Source: Lachnospiraceae bacterium
GTDB lineage: Bacteria > Bacillota > Clostridia > Lachnospirales > Lachnospiraceae
Length of the DNA: 11,252 nt
Direction of reading: 5' to 3'
Assembly (NCBI GenBank): GCA_003535955.1
Contig: DPZM01000288.1
Span: 1 to 11,252 of the forward strand
Below, piece by piece: positions 1 through 7,568 of the stretch (the stretch's first letter is position 1; the number at the start of each line of letters is the position of its first letter). Under the pieces are notes generated by a model. It searched no databases and had not been told where the DNA came from. It saw only the letters and a program-made list of their open reading frames with translations. The position numbers were made by a program, and so were the translations under genes.

Positions 1-87
1 TGCGAGCCCGTTGCGGTTGATAAGGATAACTACAAGGAAGTTATCATCGGCGGCGGATACTATACAGAGGAGCAGCTTGCTGAATAA
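1..87 (+). CDS. chvE: C-terminal end of ChvE-like multiple-monosaccharide-binding protein (5' part outside window)
   Basis: Frame 1 is open from the first base and stops with TAA at 85-87, giving 28 residues that start CEPVAVDKDNY and end GGGYYTEEQLAE. This matches the C-terminus of ChvE-family sugar-binding proteins, the extracytoplasmic receptors of the MmsAB/GguAB importer. Nineteen of the 28 positions are identical to the end of the lipoprotein encoded at 2990-4153, so the two are paralogues. It sits 98 bases upstream of the ATPase gene, in the usual binding protein-ATPase-permease order, and is inferred to be the importer's receptor. Its signal peptide and most of the ligand pocket lie off the left edge and cannot be judged. 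Confidence 0.85.
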   Translation, partial: CEPVAVDKDNYKEVIIGGGYYTEEQLAE

Positions 88-111
88 TAGCAGAAATAAT
101 AGGTAAATCCG

Positions 112-145
112 GCAGGGCGGCGGCAGTAAGCTGCCGTCCTGCTTT
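112..145 (+). terminator. Strong GC-rich hairpin between binding-protein and ATPase genes (attenuator or mRNA-stabilising element)
   Basis: GCAGGGCGGC at 112-121 pairs with GCCGTCCTGC at 133-142, with one G-U pair. An alternative fold pairs 112-118 with 136-142 and 122-126 with 131-135 around a TAAG loop, leaving a 3-base bulge. Only three T residues follow (143-145), so it is a weak intrinsic terminator at best. Hairpins in this position of ABC importer operons are known to let binding-protein mRNA accumulate above ATPase and permease mRNA, either by partial termination or by blocking 3' exonucleases. No convincing new promoter was seen in 146-185, so the ATPase gene probably depends on read-through. 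Confidence 0.7.
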
Positions 146-185
146 AGATGAATAATTACATCATATTAATAGAAGGAGAAAGAGG

Positions 186-1751
186 ATGTCGGATTACATC
201 TTGGAAATGAATCATATTACGAAGGAATTCTCCGGAGTAAAGGCTCTTGATGATGTTAATCTTAAGGTTAAAAAGGGCGAGATTCATGCAATCTGCGGCG
301 AGAACGGTGCCGGCAAGTCCACCCTTATGAACGTCTTATCCGGTGTTTACCCCTTCGGAACCTATGAAGGCGATATTCTGTACAAGGGTGAGCATTGTAA
401 GTTTCATAACCTAAGGGATTCGGAAGCCAAGGGAATCGTTATAATACATCAGGAGCTGGCATTAAGTCCCTTGCTCAGTGTAGCCGAGAATGTATTCATC
501 GGGAATGAGCAGACAAGCATGAAGGGTGTTATAGATTGGACAGCGACCAGAAGACGCGCTGTTGAAATGCTTGCCAAGGTAGGACTTGAGCATGAAGACG
601 TAAATGTTCCCGTGAACAGTCTGGGTGTCGGAAAACAGCAGCTTATAGAGATTGCCAAGGCTTTGGCCAAGAAGGTTGAACTGTTGATCTTGGATGAGCC
701 CACCGCAGCCCTTAACGATGAAGAGAGCCGAAAGCTTCTTGATATTATGCTCCAGCTAAAGGAACATGGTATAACCTGTATCATTATCTCCCATAAGCTT
801 AATGAGATAGAGTATGTATCGGATTCGGTTACAATTATTCGTGACGGTCATACCATAGAGACCTTGGTAAAGGGAGTGGATGATTATTCGGAAGACAGGG
901 TTATCAAGGCAATGGTAGGCCGTGAAATGACCAACCGTTATCCTGTACGCGAAGGTGTCACCATAGGTGATGTCATATTTGAAGTTAATAACTGGAATGT
1001 ATTCCATCCCGATGATGAACACAGACAGATGCTTAAGGATATCAATATCCAGGTACGTTCGGGTGAAGTTGTCGGACTTGCGGGCCTTATGGGTGCCGGA
1101 AGAACAGAGTTCGCAATGAGTCTTTTCGGACGCAGCTACGGACAGAAGATATCCGGAACCGTTAAGATAAACGGAAAGGAAGTAAAGCTTAAGACAGTTA
1201 AGGATGCGATAAATGCCAAGCTTGCCTATATCTCCGAGGATCGTAAGACATACGGCCTTAACCTCATCGGTGATATTAAGGAGAACATGACTATCGCGGC
1301 CAGGCCCAAATATTTCTCCAAGAACGGAGTGATCAATGCCAATGATGAGATCGTTGCCGCTCAGGAGTATAAGAAGAGGATCAATGTTAAAGCGAATTCC
1401 ATCAATCAGGTAGTCGGAGCCCTTTCCGGCGGTAATCAGCAGAAGGTTGTAGTTGCCAAGTGGATGATGACTCAGCCCGATGTACTGATCATGGATGAGC
1501 CTACAAGAGGTATTGATGTAGGTGCCAAGTATGAGATCTACTGTGTAATAAACGAACTTGCCAAATCAGGGAAGGCAGTCATCGTAATTTCTTCGGAACT
1601 GCCCGAGATAATCGGTACCTGCGACAGGGTTTATGTAATAAACGAAGGTGAGATCGCAGGTGAACTTACCAAGGAAGAGGTAACGCAGGAGAAGATAATG
1701 CAGTGCATAATGGCACATCAAAGGAAGGGAGACGAAGATGGAAACGAATAA
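186..1751 (+). CDS. mmsA: Multiple-monosaccharide ABC importer, ATP-binding protein (MmsA/GguA type)
   Basis: This 521-residue cytoplasmic ATPase has two fused ABC domains, the normal size for RbsA/MglA/GguA-type sugar importers, and powers monosaccharide uptake through the permease encoded next. Domain 1 has Walker A GENGAGKST (38-46), Q-loop Q89, signature LGVGKQQ (146-152), Walker B LLILDEPTAAL (166-176) and switch histidine H203. Domain 2 has the degenerate P-loop GLMGAGRTE (300-308, Arg in place of the Walker Lys), signature LSGGNQQK (413-420), Walker B LIMDEPTRGID (434-444) and Ser instead of the switch His (ISSELPEI). This asymmetry is typical of the family, where domain 2 hydrolyses poorly. 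The ATG at 186 follows AAGGAG (173-178) at good spacing. The 3' end overlaps the permease gene by 14 bases. The ChvE-like neighbour upstream and the permease signature favour MmsA/GguA over MglA or RbsA; the exact sugars cannot be read from the ATPase. Confidence 0.95.
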   Translation: MSDYILEMNHITKEFSGVKALDDVNLKVKKGEIHAICGENGAGKSTLMNVLSGVYPFGTYEGDILYKGEHCKFHNLRDSEAKGIVIIHQELALSPLLSVAENVFIGNEQTSMKGVIDWTATRRRAVEMLAKVGLEHEDVNVPVNSLGVGKQQLIEIAKALAKKVELLILDEPTAALNDEESRKLLDIMLQLKEHGITCIIISHKLNEIEYVSDSVTIIRDGHTIETLVKGVDDYSEDRVIKAMVGREMTNRYPVREGVTIGDVIFEVNNWNVFHPDDEHRQMLKDINIQVRSGEVVGLAGLMGAGRTEFAMSLFGRSYGQKISGTVKINGKEVKLKTVKDAINAKLAYISEDRKTYGLNLIGDIKENMTIAARPKYFSKNGVINANDEIVAAQEYKKRINVKANSINQVVGALSGGNQQKVVVAKWMMTQPDVLIMDEPTRGIDVGAKYEIYCVINELAKSGKAVIVISSELPEIIGTCDRVYVINEGEIAGELTKEEVTQEKIMQCIMAHQRKGDEDGNE

Positions 1752-2913
1752 TAAGAAATATGTAAAAATGGACATAAAACAGTATGGCATGTTTTTTGCC
1801 CTGATAGCTATTTATCTTGTATTTGCTGTGCTTACCAAGGGAGCAAATACAACCCCCATGAACATAAACAACCTTATAATGCAGAACGGATACGTTGTTA
1901 TCCTGGCAATAGGTATGCTGTTGTGCGTACTTACCGGTAACATCGATCTTGGAGTAGGTTCGGTTGTTGCGGTATGCGGTTCTGTTGCTGGTATCATAAT
2001 GATGGACCTTAAGATGAACATGTGGGTAGCAATAATCGCCGCACTTCTTGTAGGTCTTCTTACCGGTATATTTGCTGGATTCTTTATTGCATACCTTGGG
2101 ATACCGCCTTTCGTTACAACACTTGCAACGATGCTTATGGGACGCGGTCTTACATATACCCTGCTTCAGGCACAGACCAAGGGGCCTTTCGACCAGTCCT
2201 ATAACTTCATAGGTGCAGGTTTCCTGCCTGTAATCAAGATCCCGTTTGGAGATGGTACGCTTGATATAGTCAGCATAGTGGTTGCAGTAATTGCTTCGGC
2301 TGCTCTTATCTTTTCAGAGATAAAGAGCAATGCGACCAAGAGAAAATACAACTTTGCGGTTAATCCCACATGGCAGATAGTTCTGAAGCTTGCGGTAATG
2401 CTCTTCATCATCTGGTTTTTCTTCTATAAGCTTTCAAGATACAACGGACTTCCTTTTGTACTTCTTATAATGGTGATCCTTATAGGCATTTACGGATTTA
2501 TAACATCCAAGACTGTTGCGGGACGTCAGATATACGCCCTCGGCGGTAACCGTAAGGCAGCCAACCTGTCCGGTATCGATACCAACAAGGTTTTCTTCTG
2601 GGTATACGTTAACATGGGTGTCCTTTCGGCCATAGCCGGTATAGTGCTGTCGGCAAGAAACGGTTCGGCTACACCCAAGGCCGGTGACGGTTTCGAGATG
2701 GATGCCATTGCATCATGTTATATCGGTGGTGCTGCGGTAGCCGGTGGTGCCGGTTCCATAGTCGGTGCGGTTGTCGGAGCCTTCATAATGGGTATACTTA
2801 ATAACGGTATGTCTCTTTTCGGATGGTCAACCGATATCCAGAAGATCGTAAAGGGTGCCGTACTTTTAGGTGCAGTTACTCTGGATGTTCTTTCAAAGCG
2901 TAAAAAAGGTTAA
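1738..2913 (+). CDS. mmsB: Multiple-monosaccharide ABC importer, permease (MmsB/GguB type)
   Basis: This 391-residue integral membrane protein of the BPD_transp_2 (RbsC/XylH-like) superfamily forms the sugar channel for the ATPase encoded upstream. About ten hydrophobic segments are visible, roughly at residues 16-33, 49-66, 73-90, 96-119, 124-142, 176-194, 214-230, 238-255, 285-305, 336-358 and 368-385; exact boundaries are estimates. Family motifs include TGNIDLGVGS (66-75), GRQIYALGGNRKAANLSGI (262-280) and the Gly/Ala-rich block EMDAIASCYIGGAAVAGG (320-337). At 391 residues it is longer than RbsC (about 320), with an extra basic loop near 195-213, as expected for the GguB/XylH branch. The start at 1738 follows GGAAGGGAG and lies inside the ATPase gene, which suggests translational coupling. 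An inverted repeat 24 bases after the stop probably ends this operon. Confidence 0.95.
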   Translation: METNNKKYVKMDIKQYGMFFALIAIYLVFAVLTKGANTTPMNINNLIMQNGYVVILAIGMLLCVLTGNIDLGVGSVVAVCGSVAGIIMMDLKMNMWVAIIAALLVGLLTGIFAGFFIAYLGIPPFVTTLATMLMGRGLTYTLLQAQTKGPFDQSYNFIGAGFLPVIKIPFGDGTLDIVSIVVAVIASAALIFSEIKSNATKRKYNFAVNPTWQIVLKLAVMLFIIWFFFYKLSRYNGLPFVLLIMVILIGIYGFITSKTVAGRQIYALGGNRKAANLSGIDTNKVFFWVYVNMGVLSAIAGIVLSARNGSATPKAGDGFEMDAIASCYIGGAAVAGGAGSIVGAVVGAFIMGILNNGMSLFGWSTDIQKIVKGAVLLGAVTLDVLSKRKKG

Positions 2914-2936
2914 GTATTATAAGTATATAATTTACG

Positions 2937-2970
2937 GAAAGCTGTCTCTTCTGATGAAAAGACAGCTTTC
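2937..2970 (+). terminator. Perfect 11-bp inverted repeat after the importer operon (probable intrinsic terminator)
   Basis: GAAAGCTGTCT (2937-2947) and AGACAGCTTTC (2960-2970) are exact reverse complements around a 12-base loop. The following bases TTGTGTT are T-rich but interrupted, so termination may be partial. The repeat sits 24 bases after the permease stop and 20 bases before the next ATG. Because of this position between importer and sensor genes, a second role as an operator is possible; the perfect dyad alone cannot separate these uses. Confidence 0.7.
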
Positions 2971-2973
2971 TTG

Positions 2974-2982
2974 TGTTATGAT
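2974..2982 (+). promoter_or_regulatory. Candidate extended -10 promoter for the sensor cassette
   Basis: TGTTATGAT gives TGn followed by TATGAT, one mismatch from the TATAAT consensus and a proper extended -10. No good -35 is found 16-18 bases upstream; that region lies in the loop and right arm of the inverted repeat. Extended -10 promoters often lack a good -35. If used, transcription would start around 2988-2990, on or next to the ATG of the following gene. A second possible -10 (TATAAT, 2926-2931) lies upstream of the repeat, also without a -35. This is a pattern match only. Confidence 0.4.
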
Positions 2983-2989
2983 TATAGGC

Positions 2990-4153
2990 ATGAAGAAAAT
3001 AACAATACTCTTTTTTCTTATCCTGACTCTTTCTCTTGCGGGCTGCAAAGGCGCACAGGGTATAAGGCAGGATCAAAACAGTGAAATAACGGATACAAAT
3101 GAGCCCGCAGAGGATACACACGAGGATGGCAATGAACCATCGGAAGGCCGTACAGTTATAAAAAGGGTCGGTGTCGCAATGCCTACAAGAACCTCTGAAC
3201 GATGGATAAACGACGGTATGAGCATTAAGGCAAGGCTTGAGACCTTAGGCTACGAGGTAGATCTTCAGTATGCGGATGACGATATAGATCTGCAGATAAG
3301 CCAGATAGAATCCATGATCAGAAATGATGTTTCCTGTCTTGTCATTTCCTCTATAGACTCAACAAGGCTGGTGGATGTCCTTAAGGAAGCGAAGAACAAC
3401 GGGATCGCCGTCATTGCTTACGACCGCCTTCTTATGGATACCGATGCGGTATCGTATTATGCTTCCTTTGACAATAAGGAGGTCGGAACCCTTATCGGTA
3501 ATTACATCGAAGACAGGATGAACCTTAAAGAGGCTTCAAGAACGGGTAAATCATATACTATTGAGTTCTTCATGGGATCGCCCGATGACAACAATGCCCT
3601 CTTCCTTTATACAGGTGTAATGGATGTATTAAAGTCATACATTGATAACGGAACCCTGGTCTGCCGGTCCGGGAAGACTTCATTCCGTGAAACCTGCATA
3701 TTAAGGTGGTCGGATACAAAGGCTGAGGAAATGTGCTCAGATCTTATCAGGGAGTATTACAGGTCGGGTGATCTTGATATCGCATGTTCGGCTTTTGACG
3801 GATTTGATTACGGAATACTGAGGTCATGGCAGAGGGCCGGCCTGTCCATGGAGGACCTGCCGCTTATAACAGGGCAGGATGCCGAGAAGGCGGCGGTTAA
3901 AAACATAGCCGAGGGAAGACAGGCCATGACAATCTATAAGGACACAAGGATACTGGCTGCCAAGTGCGTGACTATGGTTCAGGCTCTTTTAGAGGGAGGC
4001 AAGCCGGAGATCAATGATACCAGTCAGTATAACAATAATGTACTGACGGTTCCCTCATATCTGTGTACACCGGTTGTTATCGATAAGGATAATTATGAGG
4101 ATGTACTGATAGGAGGCGGTTACTACACCAAGGAACAGTTGTTTGCAAGATGA
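2990..4153 (+). CDS. ChvE-like sugar-binding lipoprotein, putative co-sensor of the adjacent two-component system
   Basis: The 387-residue precursor has a short signal peptide ending in lipobox LAGC (Cys19), so it should be anchored on the outer face of the membrane. Residues 20-56 form an acidic, Asn/Thr-rich linker, and from about residue 57 a type I periplasmic-binding fold begins. ChvE-family motifs are clear: MPTRTSERW (64-72), QYADDD (93-98), AYDRL (143-147), SPDDNNA (197-203), GQDAE (295-299), KDTR (317-320) and the C-terminal GGGYYTKEQL. The frame is open from 2870, but the ATG at 2990 is chosen because it directly begins the signal peptide; earlier starts lie in the permease gene or hairpin. 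The Shine-Dalgarno site is poor, unlike neighbouring genes. It is a paralogue of the importer's receptor (1-87). Its place directly before the regulator and kinase genes (29-base gap) suggests a sensing role, as with ChvE and VirA; duplicate transport duty with MmsAB is the alternative. Confidence 0.88.
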   Translation: MKKITILFFLILTLSLAGCKGAQGIRQDQNSEITDTNEPAEDTHEDGNEPSEGRTVIKRVGVAMPTRTSERWINDGMSIKARLETLGYEVDLQYADDDIDLQISQIESMIRNDVSCLVISSIDSTRLVDVLKEAKNNGIAVIAYDRLLMDTDAVSYYASFDNKEVGTLIGNYIEDRMNLKEASRTGKSYTIEFFMGSPDDNNALFLYTGVMDVLKSYIDNGTLVCRSGKTSFRETCILRWSDTKAEEMCSDLIREYYRSGDLDIACSAFDGFDYGILRSWQRAGLSMEDLPLITGQDAEKAAVKNIAEGRQAMTIYKDTRILAAKCVTMVQALLEGGKPEINDTSQYNNNVLTVPSYLCTPVVIDKDNYEDVLIGGGYYTKEQLFAR

Positions 4154-4182
4154 CAATAAATGTTTAGACGGAGAAGAAGAGT

Positions 4183-5760
4183 ATGTACAGGGTAATGCTT
4201 GTTGATGATGAAGAAGATGCAAGGGAGGCAATAGCGGGCTGCATCAACTGGAATGAAATAGGATATGAGGTTGTGGCAGAAGCCGATAACGGTGAGGATG
4301 CACTTGCTAAGGCCGAACAGTATAATCCTGATGTGGTTCTTACCGATATACAGATGCCCTTTATGGATGGCTTGACCTTTAGCAGGAGGCTTAAGGAGAT
4401 CATGCCGGATGTAAAGATAATAATCTTTTCGGGATACGATGAATTCGAGTACGCCCAGGAAGCCATAAGGCTTGAGGCGGAGGAGTATATTTTAAAACCG
4501 GTTAATGCCGAAGAACTAACCAAGGTTTTCCAAAAGATCAAGGAACGGCTTGATGATGATTATGACAAACGCCATAACATAGAACAGCTTAGGAAGTTCT
4601 ACGATGAGAGCCTTCCGGTCCTTAAGGAACAGTTCATGATCGGTCTTCTTGAGGGTCATTTGAGCGATGAACAGATTAGTTCGTTCTCAAAGGACTACGG
4701 TTTTTCATTTGATTATGCTTTTTGCTCCGTCGGCTTGCTTGTTCAGGAGAAGATATCAGATCAGCCTCTTGATCCCGGACTTTTAAGTGTTTCCCTTATG
4801 AATCTTGTAAAAGACCGTCTGTCGGCATTCCCGGGTTATACCTGCCTTAATTATCTTGGTACCATAGTTGTTGTTGCCGGCTTTAAAAATACCGGTGAAC
4901 ACAGGCAGTTCATTTCGAACATGGATATGTTGTGTAAGCTTTCCAAGAAGCTCTATGGACTTGACACTGTTGCCGGGATAGGTAAGATTTACGGAAATAT
5001 GAAAGATATTTCAAGGTCTTTTGAAGAAGCGGGGGAAGCTGCCAGGTACAGGATGCTGATTGATGGAGACCAGGCTATATATATAGGTGATGTGGAGCAA
5101 GGAAACGGTGATGTCATCACCATGGATGAGAAGCTTATGAAGGGGCTTATCACCGAGATAAAGATAGGCGATACTGCTTCGGTAAAAGAGGCTGTCGATG
5201 AAGTAACAAACCATATCAGGAAGTCGTCATCATCCATACCCCAGCTCCGTCTTTTCTGCACGGAAATTGTCATAGAGCTCTTCAGGTTGGCCGGTATGTA
5301 TCGACTTGAAGATAAATGGGAATCGACACAGGGACTGCTCGAGAAGGTGGAGAGCTTCAGCTCATTTGATGAGATGAAGGAATGGCTTGAGCTATTATGC
5401 ATGCGGCTTAATGAAGCCATAAATGAAGAGAGGCAGGATGCAACAAGGCTTCTTGGCGAGAAGGCCAAGGCATATATAGAGGAGCATTACATGGATTCCA
5501 AGCTGTCCGTAGATATGCTGTGCTCCTATCTGGGCGTGGGCACAACTTATTTCTCGACCGTCTTCAAGAAGGAAACCGGGCTTAACTTCATTGCATATCT
5601 GACGAAGGTCAGGCTTGATGAGGCTGTAAGGCTTCTTACCGAAACAGATGAAAAGTCATATGTTATCGCGGGTATGGTCGGATATGACGAACCAACTTAT
5701 TTTTCCTATGTGTTCAAGAAAGCCTATGGTGTATCGCCGGCTAAATACCGCCATAAATAA
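4183..5760 (+). CDS. YesN-like response regulator, receiver domain plus AraC-type DNA-binding domain
   Basis: This 525-residue cytoplasmic regulator has an N-terminal receiver domain (about 2-120) with the acidic pair D8/D9, phospho-acceptor Asp55 in VVLTDIQMP, Ser83 in FSGYDEF and Lys105 in LKPV: the full set needed for phosphorylation. A middle region of about 300 residues has no motif I can name and is usual for long YesN proteins. The C-terminal 100 residues are two AraC-type helix-turn-helix units (LSVDMLCSYLGVGTTYFSTVFKK and the YVIAGMVGYDEPTYFSYVFKK half) ending GVSPAKYR. The ATG at 4183 follows GGAGAAGAAG. The kinase gene begins two bases after its stop, so they are a cognate pair. 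Likely targets are the importer promoter left of the window and/or the region 2914-2989; no direct repeat operator could be assigned with confidence. Confidence 0.93.
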   Translation: MYRVMLVDDEEDAREAIAGCINWNEIGYEVVAEADNGEDALAKAEQYNPDVVLTDIQMPFMDGLTFSRRLKEIMPDVKIIIFSGYDEFEYAQEAIRLEAEEYILKPVNAEELTKVFQKIKERLDDDYDKRHNIEQLRKFYDESLPVLKEQFMIGLLEGHLSDEQISSFSKDYGFSFDYAFCSVGLLVQEKISDQPLDPGLLSVSLMNLVKDRLSAFPGYTCLNYLGTIVVVAGFKNTGEHRQFISNMDMLCKLSKKLYGLDTVAGIGKIYGNMKDISRSFEEAGEAARYRMLIDGDQAIYIGDVEQGNGDVITMDEKLMKGLITEIKIGDTASVKEAVDEVTNHIRKSSSSIPQLRLFCTEIVIELFRLAGMYRLEDKWESTQGLLEKVESFSSFDEMKEWLELLCMRLNEAINEERQDATRLLGEKAKAYIEEHYMDSKLSVDMLCSYLGVGTTYFSTVFKKETGLNFIAYLTKVRLDEAVRLLTETDEKSYVIAGMVGYDEPTYFSYVFKKAYGVSPAKYRHK

Positions 5761-5762
5761 AT

Positions 5763-7568
5763 ATGAAGAAAAAGATAGATCACCTGATATTGCTCATTAA
5801 AAAAGCATATAAACAGAGAAGCATAGAGTACATTATATCAATCTCTTTTACCCTTATAGCGGTCATAGGTATGATGATCATGGGCTTTGCTCTCTATTCG
5901 CAGTTCTCATTGAGGGTACGCAAGAATGCGATCGAGAATGACAAGCGTGTCCTTGAACAGGTCAGCTGGAACCTTAACACCTATATAAGGAACATGATGG
6001 GTGTTTCGGATTCCTTCTATTACTCTGTCATAAAAAACACGGATCTTGCCAAGGATTCCTTTATTAATGAAATGGATCTTCTCTATGAATCCAATAAGAA
6101 TAACCTTGTAAGTATTGCCTGTGTTACGGGAGACGGTGCCCTTATCTGCGCATCTCCGGTTTCAGGAAGAAAGGAAGGGGTCGACTTTACCAAGCAGGAA
6201 TGGTTTGAGAATGCCAAGGAGAAGATAGAGAATATTCATTTCTCGACTCCCCATATACAGAACATGTTTGAGAACAGCAACTACCGCTACTACTGGGTAG
6301 TATCCTTAAGCAGGGCGGTTGAGCTTACAAGAGGCGGAAACATCCAGCCGGGTGTTCTTCTTGTTGATATGGATTTTTCGGCTATTGAGCAGATGTTTGC
6401 CAAGGTAAACGAAAGCGGCAGGGGCTATGTCTATCTTATGGACAGGGACGGAGAGATCATATACCATCCAAGGCAGAGGGCCATTTATTCAGATCTGATT
6501 AAGGAAAACAATCTAGCTGCCCTTAAATACGAAGACGGCAGCCATATAGAGAACTTTGGCGGCGAGGAGAGGTCTGTTATCGTTAAAACGATCGGATATA
6601 CCGGCTGGAAGATAGTCAGTGTAACGCCTACCTCCCAGCTTACCATTTCTCTTTCCCAGACCCGTATCTTTATGATGATAATCCTGACACTTATGATCTT
6701 TCTTGTGATCTCGGGTAATGTGTTTATTTCCTTCAAGATAACGGACCCGCTGCGTAAGCTTGATGAGAGTGTTAAGAAGCTTGAAGAAGGTGACTTTACC
6801 GACGACCATATATATATAGGCGGAACTCACGAGATCATGCACCTTGGCAGAACTATAAGGTCCATGGTGTCCCAGATGAGAAAGCTTATGGACGATATGG
6901 TAAAGGAGCAGCGTGACAAGCGCAAGAGTGAGCTTGATGCCCTGCAGTCACAGATCAATCCTCATTTCCTGTATAATACGCTTGATTCGGTCATATGGAT
7001 GATAGAGTCAAACAGGTATAAGGATGCGATCACCATGGTAACGGCTCTTGCGTCTCTTTTCAGGATAAGCTTAAGCAAGGGCGACAATATAATAACCATC
7101 CGTGATGAGATGACCCATGCCCAGAACTATTTAAGCATCCAAAAGGTACGTTATAAGAATAAGTTCACAACGATAATCGATATCGATCCCGAGATAGAGG
7201 ACTGCTGCACCATTAAACTCATTGTCCAGCCTTTATTGGAGAATGCGATATATTACGGGGCTGAGGATGAGGACTCCGTGATAACAGTAAAGGGATATCA
7301 GAAGGACGGAGACATTTATATTGAGGTAAGCGACAACGGAATGGGCATGCCTCAGGATGTTCTTGATAACCTGCTTAAGGAAAAGGGAAGGACCAGGGGC
7401 AAGGGTTCGGGAATAGGGCTGTGGAATGTCAATCAGCGCATACAGCTCTATTTCAAGGGTGATTACGGCCTGCAGCTGGAGAGTGAACTTGATGAGGGTA
7501 CAACGGTAAGGATCCACCTGCCGCGTATCACATACGAGGAATATAAGAAGGGGGGAGAACTGTCATGA
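5763..7568 (+). CDS. YesM-like sensor histidine kinase (extracellular sensor, HAMP, His_kinase, HATPase)
   Basis: This 601-residue membrane kinase has a transmembrane segment at about 24-46, a large extracellular region at about 47-300 that looks like a double Cache sensor (repeated GDG/DRDG turns; WFENA and GYVYLMDRDGEIIYHP motifs), a second transmembrane segment at about 302-324 and a HAMP linker at about 325-378. The His_kinase block QSQINPHFLYNTLDSV follows, with phospho-acceptor His401, and then an ATPase domain with N-box QPLLENA (489-495), G1 DNGMGMP (524-530) and G2 GSGIGLWNVNQR (548-559). All catalytic motifs are present. It should phosphorylate the regulator encoded just upstream. 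No Shine-Dalgarno site precedes the ATG at 5763, which lies two bases after the regulator stop, so translation probably depends on coupling. The gene ends in a four-base ATGA overlap with the next one. The stimulus is unknown; the three binding-protein-like neighbours point to monosaccharides. Confidence 0.95.
   Translation: MKKKIDHLILLIKKAYKQRSIEYIISISFTLIAVIGMMIMGFALYSQFSLRVRKNAIENDKRVLEQVSWNLNTYIRNMMGVSDSFYYSVIKNTDLAKDSFINEMDLLYESNKNNLVSIACVTGDGALICASPVSGRKEGVDFTKQEWFENAKEKIENIHFSTPHIQNMFENSNYRYYWVVSLSRAVELTRGGNIQPGVLLVDMDFSAIEQMFAKVNESGRGYVYLMDRDGEIIYHPRQRAIYSDLIKENNLAALKYEDGSHIENFGGEERSVIVKTIGYTGWKIVSVTPTSQLTISLSQTRIFMMIILTLMIFLVISGNVFISFKITDPLRKLDESVKKLEEGDFTDDHIYIGGTHEIMHLGRTIRSMVSQMRKLMDDMVKEQRDKRKSELDALQSQINPHFLYNTLDSVIWMIESNRYKDAITMVTALASLFRISLSKGDNIITIRDEMTHAQNYLSIQKVRYKNKFTTIIDIDPEIEDCCTIKLIVQPLLENAIYYGAEDEDSVITVKGYQKDGDIYIEVSDNGMGMPQDVLDNLLKEKGRTRGKGSGIGLWNVNQRIQLYFKGDYGLQLESELDEGTTVRIHLPRITYEEYKKGGELS

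Noticed and set aside
623..643. Unusual first ABC signature LGVGKQQ in the ATPase
   Set aside because: Variants of LSxGKQQ are normal in domain 1 of GguA/RbsA-type sugar ATPases, so this is not a defect. The same holds for the Arg-containing P-loop and Ser switch of domain 2.
2870..2989. Upstream extension of the ChvE-like lipoprotein to an ATG at 2870
   Set aside because: The added 40 residues run through the permease coding end and the inverted repeat and would place about 40 residues before a textbook lipoprotein signal peptide; the ATG at 2990 fits best. The in-frame ATG at 2978 is possible but lacks a ribosome site.
4989..5468. 159-residue open frame on the minus strand opposite the regulator gene
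   Set aside because: Ser-rich translation typical of an antisense shadow of a Glu/Lys/Asp-rich gene; no ribosome site or family motif, and the plus strand clearly encodes YesN.
7227..7259. N-box ending NAIYYG in the kinase instead of the common NAIKHG
   Set aside because: The key Glu and Asn are present, and Tyr at these positions seems common among YesM-type kinases of Clostridia; no loss of function is implied.
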